Shown here in pieces: positions 12,437 through 21,881 of a stretch of 64,000 nucleotides of DNA (the first letter of the stretch is position 1; each line of letters starts with the position of its first letter). Location: positions 220,478 through 284,477 of the forward strand of contig NZ_JAINVH010000007.1 of assembly GCF_020400825.1 (NCBI RefSeq), given 5' to 3'. The notes below the pieces were generated by a model. It made no database searches. It was not told the DNA's origin and was given only the letters and a program-made list of their open reading frames with translations. The position numbers were made by a program, and so were the translations under genes. The stretch is from Streptomyces sp. HPF1205 (lineage in GTDB: Bacteria > Actinomycetota > Actinomycetes > Streptomycetales > Streptomycetaceae).

Positions 12437-12449
12437 CGTCGCCCGTATG
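12434..12449 (+). promoter_or_regulatory. -10 box for a probable leaderless azlC transcript
   Basis: TAGCGT (12434-12439) overlaps the AraC stop codon and ends exactly 7 nt before ATG 12447. No ribosome site is present. The same TAGCGT plus 7 nt arrangement precedes dapA. Confidence 0.5.
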
Positions 12450-13226
12450 ACTGTCACACCGATGTCCGGGCGCCGGGCGGACGAGGAGGAAGGGCCGGAT
12501 CGCCGCAGGGCGGTCGTACGCGACGCCCTCGGGGTCGGAGTCGCCGTCGGACTGTCCGGTTTCGCTTTCGGGGTCACCTCGGCGGGCGCGGGCCTGAGCC
12601 TGTGGCAGAGCTGCGCGCTGTCGCTGCTGGTGTTCACCGGCGCCTCGCAGTTCGCCCTGGTCAGCGCCCTCGGGGCGGGCGGCGGACCGTTGGCCGCGGC
12701 GGCCGGGGCGCTCTTCCTCGGCACCAGGAACGCCTTCTACGGCCTGCGGCTGTCGCGCCTGCTGGAACTGCCCCGCGCGCTGCGGCCACTGGCCGCCCAG
12801 TGGGTGATCGACGAGACCTCCGCGGTCGCCCTGGCCCAGCCCGACCGCGCCGGCGCCCGGCTGGGTTTCACGGTGACCGGGGCGAGCCTGTACGCCCTGT
12901 GGAACCTGACGACGCTGTGCGGCGCCGCGGGCGCCGCCGCACTGGGCGACCCGTCCCGCTGGGGCCTGGACGCGGCGGGCCCCGCCGTCTTCCTCGCGCT
13001 GATCGCCCCCAGGCTGACCGGCCCGACCGAGCGCGCGGTCGCCGCACTGGCCGTCGTACTCGCCCTCACCGCCGTGCCACTGCTGCCCGCCGGTGTCCCC
13101 GTCCTGGTCGCCGCCCTTGCCGCGCCCGCCGCCCTTGCCGCGACCGGCCGCAGGACCGCGACCCGCCGCACGACCGCACCTCACGCGCCTTCGCGCACAC
13201 AGGAGAACCCGGAGGACGACGCATGA
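12447..13226 (+). CDS. azlC: AzlC family branched-chain amino acid exporter, large subunit
   Basis: A 259-residue membrane protein of the LIV-E family, which exports branched-chain amino acids or analogues together with AzlD. Hallmarks are the helix GVAVGLSGFAFGVTSAGAGL, LLVFTGASQFALVSALGAGG, and FLGTRNAFYGLRLSRLL. Further alternating hydrophobic helices reach about residue 245, and the last 15 residues are polar and Arg/Thr-rich. The azlD start overlaps its stop (ATGA), so the subunits are coupled. The AraC gene immediately upstream is the likely regulator. Confidence 0.92.
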   Translation: MTVTPMSGRRADEEEGPDRRRAVVRDALGVGVAVGLSGFAFGVTSAGAGLSLWQSCALSLLVFTGASQFALVSALGAGGGPLAAAAGALFLGTRNAFYGLRLSRLLELPRALRPLAAQWVIDETSAVALAQPDRAGARLGFTVTGASLYALWNLTTLCGAAGAAALGDPSRWGLDAAGPAVFLALIAPRLTGPTERAVAALAVVLALTAVPLLPAGVPVLVAALAAPAALAATGRRTATRRTTAPHAPSRTQENPEDDA

Positions 13227-13540
13227 GCACCGCCACCACCTGGACCGCGATCGGCGCGACCGCGCTCGGCTGCTACGGCGTCAAACTGCTCGGGCTGTCC
13301 GTTCCCGCCGCCCTGCTGGACAGGCCCCTCGTCACACGGCTGGCCGCGCTCGTCCCGGTCGCCCTGCTCGCCGCGCTGACCGCCCTGCAGACCTTCTCCG
13401 CCGAGGGGCACCGCCTGACGGTGGACGCGAGGGCCGCGGGACTGGCCGCGGCGGCCGCCGCCCTGCTGCTGCGGGCGCCGTTCCTGGTGATCGTGGCCGT
13501 GGCCGTCCTGGTCACCGCGGGAGTACGGGCCGTCGGCTGA
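13223..13540 (+). CDS. azlD: AzlD domain-containing exporter small subunit
   Basis: A 105-residue protein with about four hydrophobic helices and the family pattern of a GCYGVKLLG segment near residue 17 and a late LLLRAPFLVIVAVAVLV helix. It partners AzlC in export of branched-chain amino acids. Translation is coupled to azlC by a four-base ATGA overlap with AGGAGAACCCGGAGG upstream. The next gene is convergent and only 9 nt away. Confidence 0.9.
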   Translation: MSTATTWTAIGATALGCYGVKLLGLSVPAALLDRPLVTRLAALVPVALLAALTALQTFSAEGHRLTVDARAAGLAAAAAALLLRAPFLVIVAVAVLVTAGVRAVG

Positions 13541-13549
13541 GCGGGCGGC

Positions 13550-14494
13550 TCACAGCCAGCTCGCGAACTCCAGCAGCAGTTCGCCGCCCTCGCCGCCGCC
13601 GACCGACAGGTACCAGACGCCCGCCTCGACCGCGCGGAACAGCGACCAGGCGCGCAGGCGGTCGGGCGACACGTCCAGCGCCGAGGCGAGTTCGGTGACG
13701 CGGCGGCGCGCGGCGGCGCGGGAACCTGGCCGCGCGGCGAGGGTGGACAGGCGGTCGCGGGCCAGCCAGGCCAGGTCGTAGGCGCGCTCGCCGACCTTCG
13801 GCTTGGGGTCGATGGCCAGCCACGGCGTGCGCTCGCCGGCCAGCACGTTGCCGTGGTGGAAGTCGCCGTGCAGCAGGACCGTCTCCGGCGGCTCTGCCAT
13901 CAGGTCCGCCCACGCCGACAGCGCCTCGTCGATCAGCGGCCGCGCGTCGGCCGCCCAGGGCTGCTCCCGGCGCTCGCGCAGCAACCCCGCCAGGGCCCCG
14001 GTGTAGTCGGCGACGGAGGTGAACGGGTGGTCCTCGGCGGGCGGCACCCACAGCCGCCGGAGCAGCGCGGTGGCCTCCAGCATCGCCTTGGGCTCGGCCA
14101 GCGAGCGCAGGCTGACGTCCGCCTGGAGCCGTTCCAGCAGCAGCACGCCCTGCGCGGGGTCGGCCGCGAGCAGGCGCACCGCGCCGCGCCCGCCCCAGTG
14201 CGCCAGCGCCGCGTACTCGTGCTCGGTCTCCCGGTTGACCATGCCCACCTTGAGCACGGCCGGCTCGCCCCGCGCCGTGCGGACCAGCACGATCATGCTG
14301 ATCTGGCCGCCGGCGGCGAACACCCGCTCCGGCGTCAGCTCCCACCGCTCCAGGTACCCGGCGACCCGGTCCGGCAGCGTCTCCAGCCACGCCCGGCCCG
14401 CCTCGCCCTCCCACGCGGCGATCGTACGGACCAGCCGCTCGGGCGGATCGAGGCGTACGCGTGCGGGCCGGCCGTCGTCCGCCGCTGAACCCAT
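13550..14494 (-). CDS. aminoglycoside/hydroxyurea antibiotic resistance kinase family protein (APH(6)-like)
   Basis: A 314-residue phosphotransferase with the protein-kinase-like fold used by streptomycin 6-kinases. The catalytic loop LLHGDFHHGNVL lies around residues 205-216, and the metal-binding IDPKPKVGERAYDLAWL follows at about 225. The N-terminal half has AVLKVGMVN (nucleotide-binding lysine) and LLLERLQADVSL. A GGAGGG site precedes ATG 14494. The substrate could be streptomycin or another small alcohol; members of this family are often housekeeping relatives with no proven resistance role. No antibiotic biosynthesis genes are nearby. Confidence 0.85.
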   Translation of the reverse strand: MGSAADDGRPARVRLDPPERLVRTIAAWEGEAGRAWLETLPDRVAGYLERWELTPERVFAAGGQISMIVLVRTARGEPAVLKVGMVNRETEHEYAALAHWGGRGAVRLLAADPAQGVLLLERLQADVSLRSLAEPKAMLEATALLRRLWVPPAEDHPFTSVADYTGALAGLLRERREQPWAADARPLIDEALSAWADLMAEPPETVLLHGDFHHGNVLAGERTPWLAIDPKPKVGERAYDLAWLARDRLSTLAARPGSRAAARRRVTELASALDVSPDRLRAWSLFRAVEAGVWYLSVGGGEGGELLLEFASWL

Positions 14495-14559
14495 GTGTCG
14501 CGTTCCCTCCGTCGTCCTTGCGCGGGCCGTGCGCCGGACCGGTGTCGCGCCGGTGCCGG

Positions 14560-14979
14560 TCAGCCGAATTCCGCCAGCCCAGGGAAGGCTACGCCGCCGC
14601 CGGTCCAGCGCACGGCCCGCACCGCCGCGTCCCGCAGCGCCGCGGCCGCGTCCTGCCGTATGCCGCCTATCGCGGCGCCCACCAGGTCCCCGTACGCGCC
14701 CGCGACCCGCTCCTCCAGGAAGGCGGCCAGCCGCACCGCGGCGGCCGGGTCGGGCACGGCGAACGGCAGCGCGTAGCCGGGCGCGGCGGCCACCGGCACA
14801 CCGCCCAGCTCGGTGACCGTCCGGGCCATCACCGCGCGCCGCGCCTTGTGCGCCTCGTACCCCTCGTGGGCCAGCGCCCGCCGGGCCGCCGCGACGTGGC
14901 CGCCCACCACCCCGTACCCGTACACCGCGGCGTGCTCGGCGGCCAGTGCCGCCTGGGCCGCGTCGACGACCGCGATCAT
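14560..14979 (-). CDS. ferritin-like DUF4439 domain protein
   Basis: A 139-residue helical protein. AALAAEHAAVYGYGVVGGH is the first helix of the actinobacterial ferritin-like DUF4439 family, followed by AHKARRAVMARTVTELGG and a C-terminal helical pair. Whether it binds metal is unknown; Glu and His residues in the first helix could be ligands. I chose ATG 14979, which gives MIAVVDAAQAAL; an in-frame GTG at 15033 would add an 18-residue Gly/Thr-rich leader. It sits 58 nt after a lipoprotein gene on the same strand, usually its operon partner. Confidence 0.75.
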   Translation of the reverse strand: MIAVVDAAQAALAAEHAAVYGYGVVGGHVAAARRALAHEGYEAHKARRAVMARTVTELGGVPVAAAPGYALPFAVPDPAAAVRLAAFLEERVAGAYGDLVGAAIGGIRQDAAAALRDAAVRAVRWTGGGVAFPGLAEFG

Positions 14980-15037
14980 GCGCTCACCCGTTCCACCCGC
15001 TCCACCCGTCGTGCCCGTCCCGTCCCGTTCCACTCGC

Positions 15038-15595
15038 TCACTTGTGCCCGGCGGCCAGCAGTACGGCGTGGGCCGCCCCGGCGGCCGCCACGGACGCCAG
15101 CAGGCGGGCCAGGTCCCCCGGCACGTCCAGCAGCGCGGCGGTCCTGCGGTCCGCGAGCGCGCGCTCCATGGCGGCCAGGTCGGCCGGGGTCGGCGCGGAC
15201 CGGCCGCCCGCGGTGGCCGCGGCGCCCTTCGCCGGGGGCTTCGCGGACGGCGCCGCGGCGCCCTTCGACGGCGGCTTCGCGGTCGCGGCCGGAGGCGCGG
15301 CCGGGGCGCCGCCGAAGGCCGTCACGTGGCGGGCCACCTCCGCGCGCAGCGGCCCCAGGCGCGCCGCCAGGGAGGGCCGGGCGGCGACCGCGGCGTCGTA
15401 CGCGGCGAGCAGCGCCGTGCTGTCCCGCAGGGCCCGGGTCCGCTCGGCCGCGCCGGGCTCGGGCAGTGACCGCGCCGAGGCACGGCCTTCGCCGCCGCTC
15501 GGGGAGCAACCGGTCACGGCGCCCGCGGCCACCGCGCTCGCGGCCGTTACGGCCAGGACACGGCGCCTGCTCAGCGGAGCGGTCTGCGGGATCAT
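15038..15595 (-). CDS. Tat-type lipoprotein, helical, with Ala/Pro/Lys-rich linker
   Basis: A 185-residue exported lipoprotein. The N-terminus shows SRRRVLAVTAASAVAAGAVTGC, a twin-arginine-like signal with a lipobox cysteine at about residue 30. The mature part has a helical segment, a low-complexity linker with repeated PPSKGAAA/PPAKGAAA units, then a helix ending AHAVLLAAGHK. Together with the neighbouring DUF4439 gene it resembles a two-gene ferritin-like envelope unit. ATG 15595 is supported by TACACT (15602-15607, minus strand), a -10 box 6 nt upstream, so the mRNA is probably leaderless. Function unknown. Confidence 0.8.
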   Translation of the reverse strand: MIPQTAPLSRRRVLAVTAASAVAAGAVTGCSPSGGEGRASARSLPEPGAAERTRALRDSTALLAAYDAAVAARPSLAARLGPLRAEVARHVTAFGGAPAAPPAATAKPPSKGAAAPSAKPPAKGAAATAGGRSAPTPADLAAMERALADRRTAALLDVPGDLARLLASVAAAGAAHAVLLAAGHK

Positions 15596-15749
15596 GGAGG
15601 GAGTGTAGGGGGCGCGCGGCGCGCCCCGCGCGGCACCGTCCCGCGCACCTGCCCGGAGCGAATTGGTCGGCGGGCGGTCCGCCCGGGTAAAGTTTGGCTG
15701 ACACGCGACCTTCCATGACAACAGCAGACGCGGCCGAGGAGTCACCCGG

Positions 15750-16280
15750 ATGAGCACGACCCAGAGCGAGAGGCTGCGCGCGTTGCTAGAGCCGCTCGTC
15801 GTCAAGGCGGGCCTGGAACTGGAAGAGGTCAAGGTGTCGGCCGCCGGGAGCAGGCGGCAGCTCCTCGTGGTGGTGGACAGCGACGAGGGCGTGGACCTCG
15901 ACGCCATGGCCGAGGTCAGCCGGGAGCTCTCGCAGGCGCTGGACGCCTCCGACGTGATGGGCGAGGCCCAGTACCAGTTGGAGGTCAGCTCGCCCGGCAC
16001 CGACCGTCCGCTCACCGAACCCCGCCATTTCCGGCGCAACACCGGCCGGCTGGTCAAGTTCCGGCTCAAGGAGCGCGGCGAGCTGATCGCGCGGATCATT
16101 GCGGTGGACGACACCGGGCTGGACCTGGAGGTCCCCGGCGTGAAGGGCCGCAGGCCCAAGCCGGACCGGGCGCAGTTCGAGGCGATCGAGCGGGCCAGGG
16201 TGGAGATCGAGTTCAGCAGGAAGCAGGGCGAGCCGGAGACCGGCGGCGGCGCCGTCGACGAGAGCACCGAGGAGGCGTAG
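15750..16280 (+). CDS. rimP: ribosome maturation factor RimP
   Basis: This factor is needed for maturation of the 30S subunit. The 176-residue protein shows the two-domain RimP fold: an N-terminal alpha/beta domain ([20 protein letters not shown], then [13 protein letters not shown], and [12 protein letters not shown], the family signature), and a C-terminal Sm-like domain ([19 protein letters not shown]). The ATG has GAGGAG 10 nt upstream. It is the first gene of the rimP-nusA-ylxR-infB cluster and ends 2 nt before nusA. Confidence 0.95.
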   Translation: MSTTQSERLRALLEPLVVKAGLELEEVKVSAAGSRRQLLVVVDSDEGVDLDAMAEVSRELSQALDASDVMGEAQYQLEVSSPGTDRPLTEPRHFRRNTGRLVKFRLKERGELIARIIAVDDTGLDLEVPGVKGRRPKPDRAQFEAIERARVEIEFSRKQGEPETGGGAVDESTEEA

Positions 16281-16282
16281 CC

Positions 16283-17278
16283 GTGGACATCGACATGAAG
16301 GCCCTGCGGGGTTTGGTGCAGGAAAGGCAGATCTCGTTCGACCTGCTGGTCGAGGCCATCGAGTCTGCGCTCCTCATCGCGTACCACCGCGAGCCCGGCA
16401 GCCACCGCAGGGCGCGCGTGGAGCTGGACCGCACCACCGGGCACGTCACCGTATGGGCCACCGAGGAGCCGGACGAGGCAGGCGAGGGCGCCGAGCCGCG
16501 GGAGTTCGACGACACCCCCAGCGGCTTCGGGCGGATCGCCGCGTCCACCGCCAAGCAGGTCATCCTCCAGCGGCTGCGCGACGCCGAGGACGACGTGACC
16601 TTCGGCGAGTACGCCGGCCGGGAGGGCGACATCGTCACCGGCGTCGTCCAGCAGGGCAAGGACCCCAAGAACGTGCTGGTCGACATCGGCAAGCTGGAGG
16701 CGATCCTGCCGGTGCAGGAGCAGGTCCCCGGCGAGGACTACGCCCACGGCACCCGGCTGCGCAGCTACGTCGTACGGGTCGCCAAGGGAATGCGCGGGCC
16801 GTCGGTGACGTTGTCGCGTACCCACCCCAACCTCGTGAAGAAGCTCTTCGCGCTGGAGGTGCCCGAGATCGCCGACGGTTCCGTGGTGATCGAGGCCATC
16901 GCCCGGGAGGCGGGCCACCGCACCAAGATCGCGGTGCGCTCCACCCGGTCAGGGCTGAACGCCAAGGGCGCCTGCATCGGACCCATGGGGGCCCGGGTGC
17001 GCGCGGTGATGGCCGAATTGCACGGGGAGAAGATCGACATCGTGGACTGGTCGGACGACCCCGCGGAGATGGTGGCCAACGCACTGTCCCCGGCCCGGGT
17101 GTCCAAGGTCGAGGTCGTCGACCAGGGTGGCAGGTCGGCCCGGGTCACCGTGCCGGACTACCAGCTCTCGCTCGCCATCGGCAAGGAGGGCCAGAACGCC
17201 CGGCTCGCCGCCCGGCTGACCGGCTGGCGGATCGACATCCGGCCGGACACCGAGCAGCAGCAGGTGGCACACGGCTGA
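16283..17278 (+). CDS. nusA: transcription termination/antitermination factor NusA
   Basis: NusA binds RNA polymerase and modulates pausing, termination and antitermination. The 331-residue protein has the N-terminal polymerase-binding domain ([12 protein letters not shown]), an S1 domain around residues 110-185, and two KH domains ([18 protein letters not shown] and [23 protein letters not shown]). It lacks the C-terminal acidic repeats of enteric NusA, as is usual in actinobacteria. The GTG start lies 2 nt after rimP with GGAGG in the end of rimP, so they are co-translated. Confidence 0.95.
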   Translation: MDIDMKALRGLVQERQISFDLLVEAIESALLIAYHREPGSHRRARVELDRTTGHVTVWATEEPDEAGEGAEPREFDDTPSGFGRIAASTAKQVILQRLRDAEDDVTFGEYAGREGDIVTGVVQQGKDPKNVLVDIGKLEAILPVQEQVPGEDYAHGTRLRSYVVRVAKGMRGPSVTLSRTHPNLVKKLFALEVPEIADGSVVIEAIAREAGHRTKIAVRSTRSGLNAKGACIGPMGARVRAVMAELHGEKIDIVDWSDDPAEMVANALSPARVSKVEVVDQGGRSARVTVPDYQLSLAIGKEGQNARLAARLTGWRIDIRPDTEQQQVAHG

Positions 17279-17391
17279 CCCCGGCCCAACACCGGCCGAA
17301 CGAGCACCGAATCCAAGCCAACCCGAGGCCGAACAACCGTGCGTCGGCTTACTCGAAGGAGTGGGGCCGGTGCGGGGAGGTAGACTTGAGA

Positions 17392-17670
17392 GTGTCTGGT
17401 CGGACGCTGAGCCCAGCATGCCCGGAGCGAACCTGCATCGGCTGCCGGCAGCGAGCGGCCAAGACCGACCTGCTGCGTGTGGCGGTGGCCGGGGACGCAC
17501 CTGTTCCCGATCATCGCGGTACGCTGCCCGGTCGGGGTGCGTATCTGCACCCCGCCCTTGCCTGTCTCGACCTGGCGGTCCGCCGCCGGGCGTTCCACCG
17601 GGCGTTCAGACGCCAGGTGACGCCCGACACCGCGGAACTGCGCCGGTACGTCGAGCGGGCAGCCCCGTAA
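17392..17670 (+). CDS. ylxR: YlxR (DUF448) RNA-binding protein
   Basis: A 92-residue basic protein of the YlxR family, found between nusA and infB across bacteria and thought to bind RNA or modulate transcription. The signature RTCIGCRQRAAKTDLLR is at residues 12-28 and GRGAYLHPALACLDLAVRR at about 50-68. I chose GTG 17392, preceded by GGGGAGG about 10 nt upstream; TTG 17386 is an alternative. It was embedded in a longer frame overlapping nusA, whose upstream part is a shadow. Confidence 0.9.
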   Translation: MSGRTLSPACPERTCIGCRQRAAKTDLLRVAVAGDAPVPDHRGTLPGRGAYLHPALACLDLAVRRRAFHRAFRRQVTPDTAELRRYVERAAP

Positions 17671-17746
17671 GAAGTAAGGAAGAAGTACGGCACGGCCCAC
17701 GCCGTGCGGTCAGGTACCTCGCGAGTCGGAAGTAGGTCGAGATTGC

Positions 17747-17820
17747 GATGAGCACTCGATGAGTACGCGATGAGTACGCCCATGAAGTAGCGACGGTCCG
17801 GCGGACGATCACCCCGGACC
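17747..17820 (+). promoter_or_regulatory. infB leader: three overlapping mini-ORFs and a hairpin
   Basis: Three 11-bp direct repeats (17747-17779) create three tiny ORFs whose starts overlap the previous stop: ATG 17748 (MSTR), ATG 17759 (MSTR), ATG 17770 (MSTPMK, stop 17788-17790). A 7-bp perfect hairpin, GGTCCGG (17795-17801) with CCGGACC (17814-17820), follows directly and ends beside the infB ribosome site AAGGAG. This arrangement could sense initiation efficiency; that is inference. Confidence 0.5.
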
Positions 17821-17832
17821 AGAAGGAGCGAA

Positions 17833-20800
17833 GTGGCTAAGGTCCGGGTATACGAACTCGCCAAGGAGATGGGAGTCGAGAGCAAGGTCGTCATGGCCAA
17901 GCTCCAGGAACTCGGCGAATTCGTCCGTTCGGCGTCCTCGACCATCGAGGCGCCGGTTGTCCGCAAACTGACTGACGCTTTCCAGGGATCCGGCGGCGGC
18001 GCCGCCGGCAAGTCCGCTGCCAAGCCGTCGGCGCCCCGCAAGGCGGCGCCCGCCAAGCCGGCCCCCACCCCGGGTGCGCCGGCCCGTCCCGCTGCCCCGG
18101 CGCCCAAGCCGGGCGGCCCGGTGACGCCCGCGGCTCCGGCCGCATCCGGCACCCCGTCCGGCGGTGCCCCCGGCCCCGGCCCGCGCCCCGGCCCCCGGCC
18201 GAGCGCGCCGCGGCCCGCCCCGGCGGCCCCCGTGCCCGCCGCGGAGTTCCAGGCGCCGCCGTCCCCGGCGGCCCCCGCCGCTCCGCAGGCGCAGCGCCCG
18301 GCCGCCACGCCCGGCCCCCGGCCGGCCCCCCGTCCGGGCGGTTCCGGTCAGGGCCAGCAGCGCGGCGAGGGCAGTCCGCGTCCGTCCGGACGTCCGGCCC
18401 CCGGCCAGGGCGGCGGCCGTCCCGGTCCGCGTCCGGCCGGCCCGCGTCCCGGCAACAACCCGTTCACGTCCGGCTCCACCGGCATGCCGCGCCCCGGTGG
18501 CGCGCCGCGTCCCGGCGGCGGCCAGGGCGGTGCGCCGCGCCCCGCGGCACCCGGCGGCGCCCCGCGTCCCGGCGGCGCTCCCCGTCCGGGCGCGCCCGGC
18601 GGGCAGGCCGGTCCCGGCGGGCCGCGCCCGACCCCGGGCGGCATGCCGCGCCCGCAGTCCGCGGGCCCGCGCCCGAACCCGGGCATGATGCCCCAGCGTC
18701 CCTCCGGCGGCCCCGGTACGGGAGGCCCCGGCGGCCGCAGCGGCGGTCCCGGCCGGCCCGGCCCCGGCGGCCGTACCGGTGGCGGTCCGCGTCCCGGCGG
18801 CGGCTTCGCCGGCCGTCCCGCGGGTCCCGGCGGCGGTGGCCGTCCGGGCGGCGGCGGTGGCTTCGGCGGTCCGCGTCCCGGTGGCGGCGCCCCCGGCGGC
18901 GGTGGCGGCGGCTTCGGCCCGCGTCCCGGCGGCTTCGGCGGGCGTCCCGGCGGCCCGGGCGGCCGCGGCGGCACGCAGGGCGCGTTCGGCCGCGGCCCCG
19001 GTGGCCGTCCGGCGCGCGGCCGCAAGAGCAAGCGGCAGCGGCGCCAGGAGTACGAGGCCATGCAGGCCCCGTCCGTGGGCGGCGTGCTGCTGCCCCGCGG
19101 CAACGGCCAGACCGTGCGCCTGTCGCGCGGTGCCTCGCTCACCGACTTCGCCGAGAAGATCAACGCCAACCCGGCGTCGCTCGTCCAGGTGATGCTCAAC
19201 CTCGGGGAGATGGTCACCGCCACCCAGTCGGTGTCCGACTCCACCCTGGAGCTGCTCGCCGACGAGATGAACTACGTGCTGGAGATCGTCAGCCCGGAGG
19301 AGGAGGACCGCGAGCTGCTCGAGTCCTTCGACATCGAGTTCGGCGAGGACGAGGGCGGCGAGGAGGCCCTGGTCTCCCGGCCGCCGGTGGTCACCGTCAT
19401 GGGCCACGTCGACCACGGCAAGACCCGCCTGCTCGACGCGATCCGCAAGACCAACGTGGTCGCGGGCGAGGCCGGCGGCATCACGCAGCACATCGGCGCG
19501 TACCAGGTCACGACCGCGGTCAACGACGAAGAGCGCAAGATCACCTTCATCGACACCCCGGGTCACGAGGCCTTCACCGCCATGCGTGCCCGCGGTGCCA
19601 AGTCGACCGACATCGCGATCCTGGTCGTCGCGGCCAACGACGGCGTGATGCCGCAGACCGTCGAGGCGCTCAACCACGCCAAGGCGGCCGACGTGCCGAT
19701 CGTCGTCGCGGTCAACAAGATCGACGTCGAGGGCGCCGACCCGACCAAGGTGCGCGGCCAGCTCACCGAGTACGGGCTGGTGGCCGAGGAGTACGGCGGC
19801 GACACCATGTTCGTCGACATCTCCGCCAAGCAGGGTCTGCACATCGACTCGCTGCTGGAGGCGGTCGTCCTGACCGCCGACGCCTCCCTGGACCTGCGGG
19901 CCAACCCGGAGCAGAGCGCCCAGGGCATCGCGATCGAGGCGCACCTGGACAAGGGCCGCGGCGCCACCGCGACCGTCCTGGTGCAGCGCGGCACCCTGCG
20001 GGTCGGCGAGACCATGGTCGTCGGCGACGCCTACGGGCGCGTGCGCGCCATGCTCGACGACGCGGGCAACACGGTCGACGAGGCCGGCCCGTCCATGCCG
20101 GTCCAGGTGCTCGGCCTGACCAACGTGCCGGGCGCCGGCGACAGCTTCATCGTCGTCGACGAGGACCGCACGGCCCGGCAGATCGCCGAGAAGCGTGCCG
20201 CCCGCGAGCGGAACGCGGCGTTCGCCCGCAAGGGCCGCAGGTTCTCGCTGGAGAACCTGGACGAGGCGCTCAAGGCCGGTGAGGTGCAGGAACTCAACCT
20301 CATCATCAAGGGCGACGCGTCCGGTTCCGTCGAGGCCCTGGAGTCGTCGCTGCTGCAGCTCGACGTCGGCGAGGAGGTCGACATCCGCGTGCTGCACCGC
20401 GGCGTGGGTGCGGTCACCGAGTCGGACATCGACCTGGCGACCGGTTCCGACGCCATCGTGATCGGCTTCAACGTGCGCGCCGCCGGGCGTGCCACGCAGA
20501 TGGCCGAGCGCGAGGGTGTGGACGTCCGCTACTACTCGGTGATCTACCAGGCCATCGAGGAGATCGAAGCGGCGCTGAAGGGCATGCTGAAGCCGGAGTT
20601 CGAGGAGGTGGAGCTGGGCACCGCGGAGATCCGCGAGGTCTTCCGCTCCTCCAAGCTCGGCAACATCGCCGGTGTGCTGGTCCGCTCCGGCGAGGTCCGG
20701 CGCAACACCAAGGCCCGGCTGCTGCGCGACGGCAAGGTCGTCGCGGAGAACCTCACCATCGAGGGCCTGCGCCGCTTCAAGGACGACGTCACCGAGATCC

Positions 20801-20901
20801 GTGAGGGTTACGAGGGCGGTATCAACCTCGGCAACTACAACGACATCAAGGTCGACGACGTCATCGCCACCTACGAGATGCGGGAGAAGCCGCGCGGCTG
20901 A
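17833..20901 (+). CDS. infB: translation initiation factor IF-2
   Basis: The GTPase that places initiator tRNA on the ribosome. The 1,022-residue protein starts with an IF2N domain ([20 protein letters not shown]). Residues of roughly 55-400 form a Pro/Gly/Ala/Arg low-complexity linker, far longer than in most bacteria but normal in Streptomyces. A second IF2N module ([19 protein letters not shown]) precedes the G domain. G1 GHVDHGKT is at 524-531, then DTPGHEAF, and NKID for guanine specificity. Domains II-IV end with [12 protein letters not shown] 17833 follows AAGGAGCG. Strong C/G repetition in the linker makes long antisense open frames that are not genes. Confidence 0.97.
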   Translation: MAKVRVYELAKEMGVESKVVMAKLQELGEFVRSASSTIEAPVVRKLTDAFQGSGGGAAGKSAAKPSAPRKAAPAKPAPTPGAPARPAAPAPKPGGPVTPAAPAASGTPSGGAPGPGPRPGPRPSAPRPAPAAPVPAAEFQAPPSPAAPAAPQAQRPAATPGPRPAPRPGGSGQGQQRGEGSPRPSGRPAPGQGGGRPGPRPAGPRPGNNPFTSGSTGMPRPGGAPRPGGGQGGAPRPAAPGGAPRPGGAPRPGAPGGQAGPGGPRPTPGGMPRPQSAGPRPNPGMMPQRPSGGPGTGGPGGRSGGPGRPGPGGRTGGGPRPGGGFAGRPAGPGGGGRPGGGGGFGGPRPGGGAPGGGGGGFGPRPGGFGGRPGGPGGRGGTQGAFGRGPGGRPARGRKSKRQRRQEYEAMQAPSVGGVLLPRGNGQTVRLSRGASLTDFAEKINANPASLVQVMLNLGEMVTATQSVSDSTLELLADEMNYVLEIVSPEEEDRELLESFDIEFGEDEGGEEALVSRPPVVTVMGHVDHGKTRLLDAIRKTNVVAGEAGGITQHIGAYQVTTAVNDEERKITFIDTPGHEAFTAMRARGAKSTDIAILVVAANDGVMPQTVEALNHAKAADVPIVVAVNKIDVEGADPTKVRGQLTEYGLVAEEYGGDTMFVDISAKQGLHIDSLLEAVVLTADASLDLRANPEQSAQGIAIEAHLDKGRGATATVLVQRGTLRVGETMVVGDAYGRVRAMLDDAGNTVDEAGPSMPVQVLGLTNVPGAGDSFIVVDEDRTARQIAEKRAARERNAAFARKGRRFSLENLDEALKAGEVQELNLIIKGDASGSVEALESSLLQLDVGEEVDIRVLHRGVGAVTESDIDLATGSDAIVIGFNVRAAGRATQMAEREGVDVRYYSVIYQAIEEIEAALKGMLKPEFEEVELGTAEIREVFRSSKLGNIAGVLVRSGEVRRNTKARLLRDGKVVAENLTIEGLRRFKDDVTEIREGYEGGINLGNYNDIKVDDVIATYEMREKPRG

Positions 20902-20984
20902 CACCGCCGGCAGGCGGTCCGGGGCCGGTGGACGGAGTGAAAATCCGTCGATCGGCCCCGGCCGCCGCCTGTACCGTCGTACCC

Positions 20985-21278
20985 ATGTACGCAGGCACGC
21001 TGTGTTTTGACCTGCTCCTGGGGGACGTACGGTCGCTGAAGGAGAAGAGGTCGGTGGTCCGCCCCATCGTCGCCGAGCTGCACCGCAAGTTCGCGGTGAG
21101 CGCGGCCGAGACCGGGGACCAGAACCTCTATCGCAGAGCCGAAATCGCCATCGCGGTGGTCTCCGGGGACCTGGGGCACCTGAAGGACGTGCTCGACCGG
21201 TGCGAGCGCTGGATGGTCGCCCGGCCCGAGGTGGAGCTGCTGTCGGCACGGCAGCGCATCCACGGTGACGACGACTGA
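20985..21278 (+). CDS. ylxP: DUF503 protein (YlxP)
   Basis: A 97-residue member of the DUF503/YlxP family, normally encoded between infB and rbfA. Signatures are LCFDLLLGDVRSLKEKRSVV and KFAVSAAETGDQNLYRRAEIAIAVVS. The molecular role is unsettled; the position suggests ribosome assembly or translation. No ribosome site precedes ATG 20985; TACCGT (20972-20977) ends 7 nt before it, which suggests a leaderless transcript in addition to read-through from infB. Confidence 0.9.
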   Translation: MYAGTLCFDLLLGDVRSLKEKRSVVRPIVAELHRKFAVSAAETGDQNLYRRAEIAIAVVSGDLGHLKDVLDRCERWMVARPEVELLSARQRIHGDDD

Positions 21279-21344
21279 ACCGCGGACGTCCGGCCGTCGC
21301 CGCGCACCGCCGAACCGGAGAAGCCGGAGAGAGAGAAGAAGACG

Positions 21345-21881
21345 ATGACCGACACCGCGCGGGCGCGCAAGCTGGCGGACCGCATCCGGGTCGTGGTCGC
21401 GGAGACCCTGCAGCGGCGGATCAAGGACCCGCGGCTGGGCTACGTGACGATCACCGACACCCGGGTCACCGGCGACCTGCGGGAGGCGACCGTCTTCTAC
21501 ACGGTCTACGGCGACGACGAGGAGCGCGCCGCGTCCGCCGCCGCGCTGGAGAGCGCCAAGGGCGTCCTTCGCTCCGAGGTCGGCCGCCAGACCGGGGTGC
21601 GCTTCACCCCGACCCTCGCCTTCGTCGCCGACGCCCTCCCGGATAACGCCCGCACCATCGACGACCTGCTCGCCAAGGCCCGCGCGGCCGACGAGGAGGT
21701 CCGCAAGACGGCCACCGACGCGCGGTACGCGGGCGACGCCGACCCGTACCGCAAGCCGGCCGGCGCGGACGAGGTGGACGAGGTGGACGACGGGGACGCG
21801 AACGGGGACGGGGACGCGGACGGGGACCGGCCCGGAGACGCGGCGACCGGCCCGGCCGAGGGCGGTTCCGCACCCGCATGA
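21345..21881 (+). CDS. rbfA: ribosome-binding factor A
   Basis: RbfA binds the 30S subunit during late 16S rRNA maturation. The KH-fold core is in the first 115 residues ([31 protein letters not shown] and [25 protein letters not shown], in part). The last 60 residues are an acidic Asp/Glu/Gly-rich tail with [19 protein letters not shown], typical of longer actinobacterial versions. The ATG has GAGAGAGAAGAAG upstream. The truB start overlaps its stop (ATGA). Confidence 0.94.
   Translation: MTDTARARKLADRIRVVVAETLQRRIKDPRLGYVTITDTRVTGDLREATVFYTVYGDDEERAASAAALESAKGVLRSEVGRQTGVRFTPTLAFVADALPDNARTIDDLLAKARAADEEVRKTATDARYAGDADPYRKPAGADEVDEVDDGDANGDGDADGDRPGDAATGPAEGGSAPA

Noticed and set aside
13550..14494. 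Proof of antibiotic resistance or a biosynthetic cluster
   Set aside because: Only a kinase fold is visible and no pathway genes surround it.
17809..21249. 1,146-codon minus-strand open frame over infB
   Set aside because: It reads repeated Ala/Gly/Thr/Arg from the complement of the infB linker, with no motif. infB is certain.
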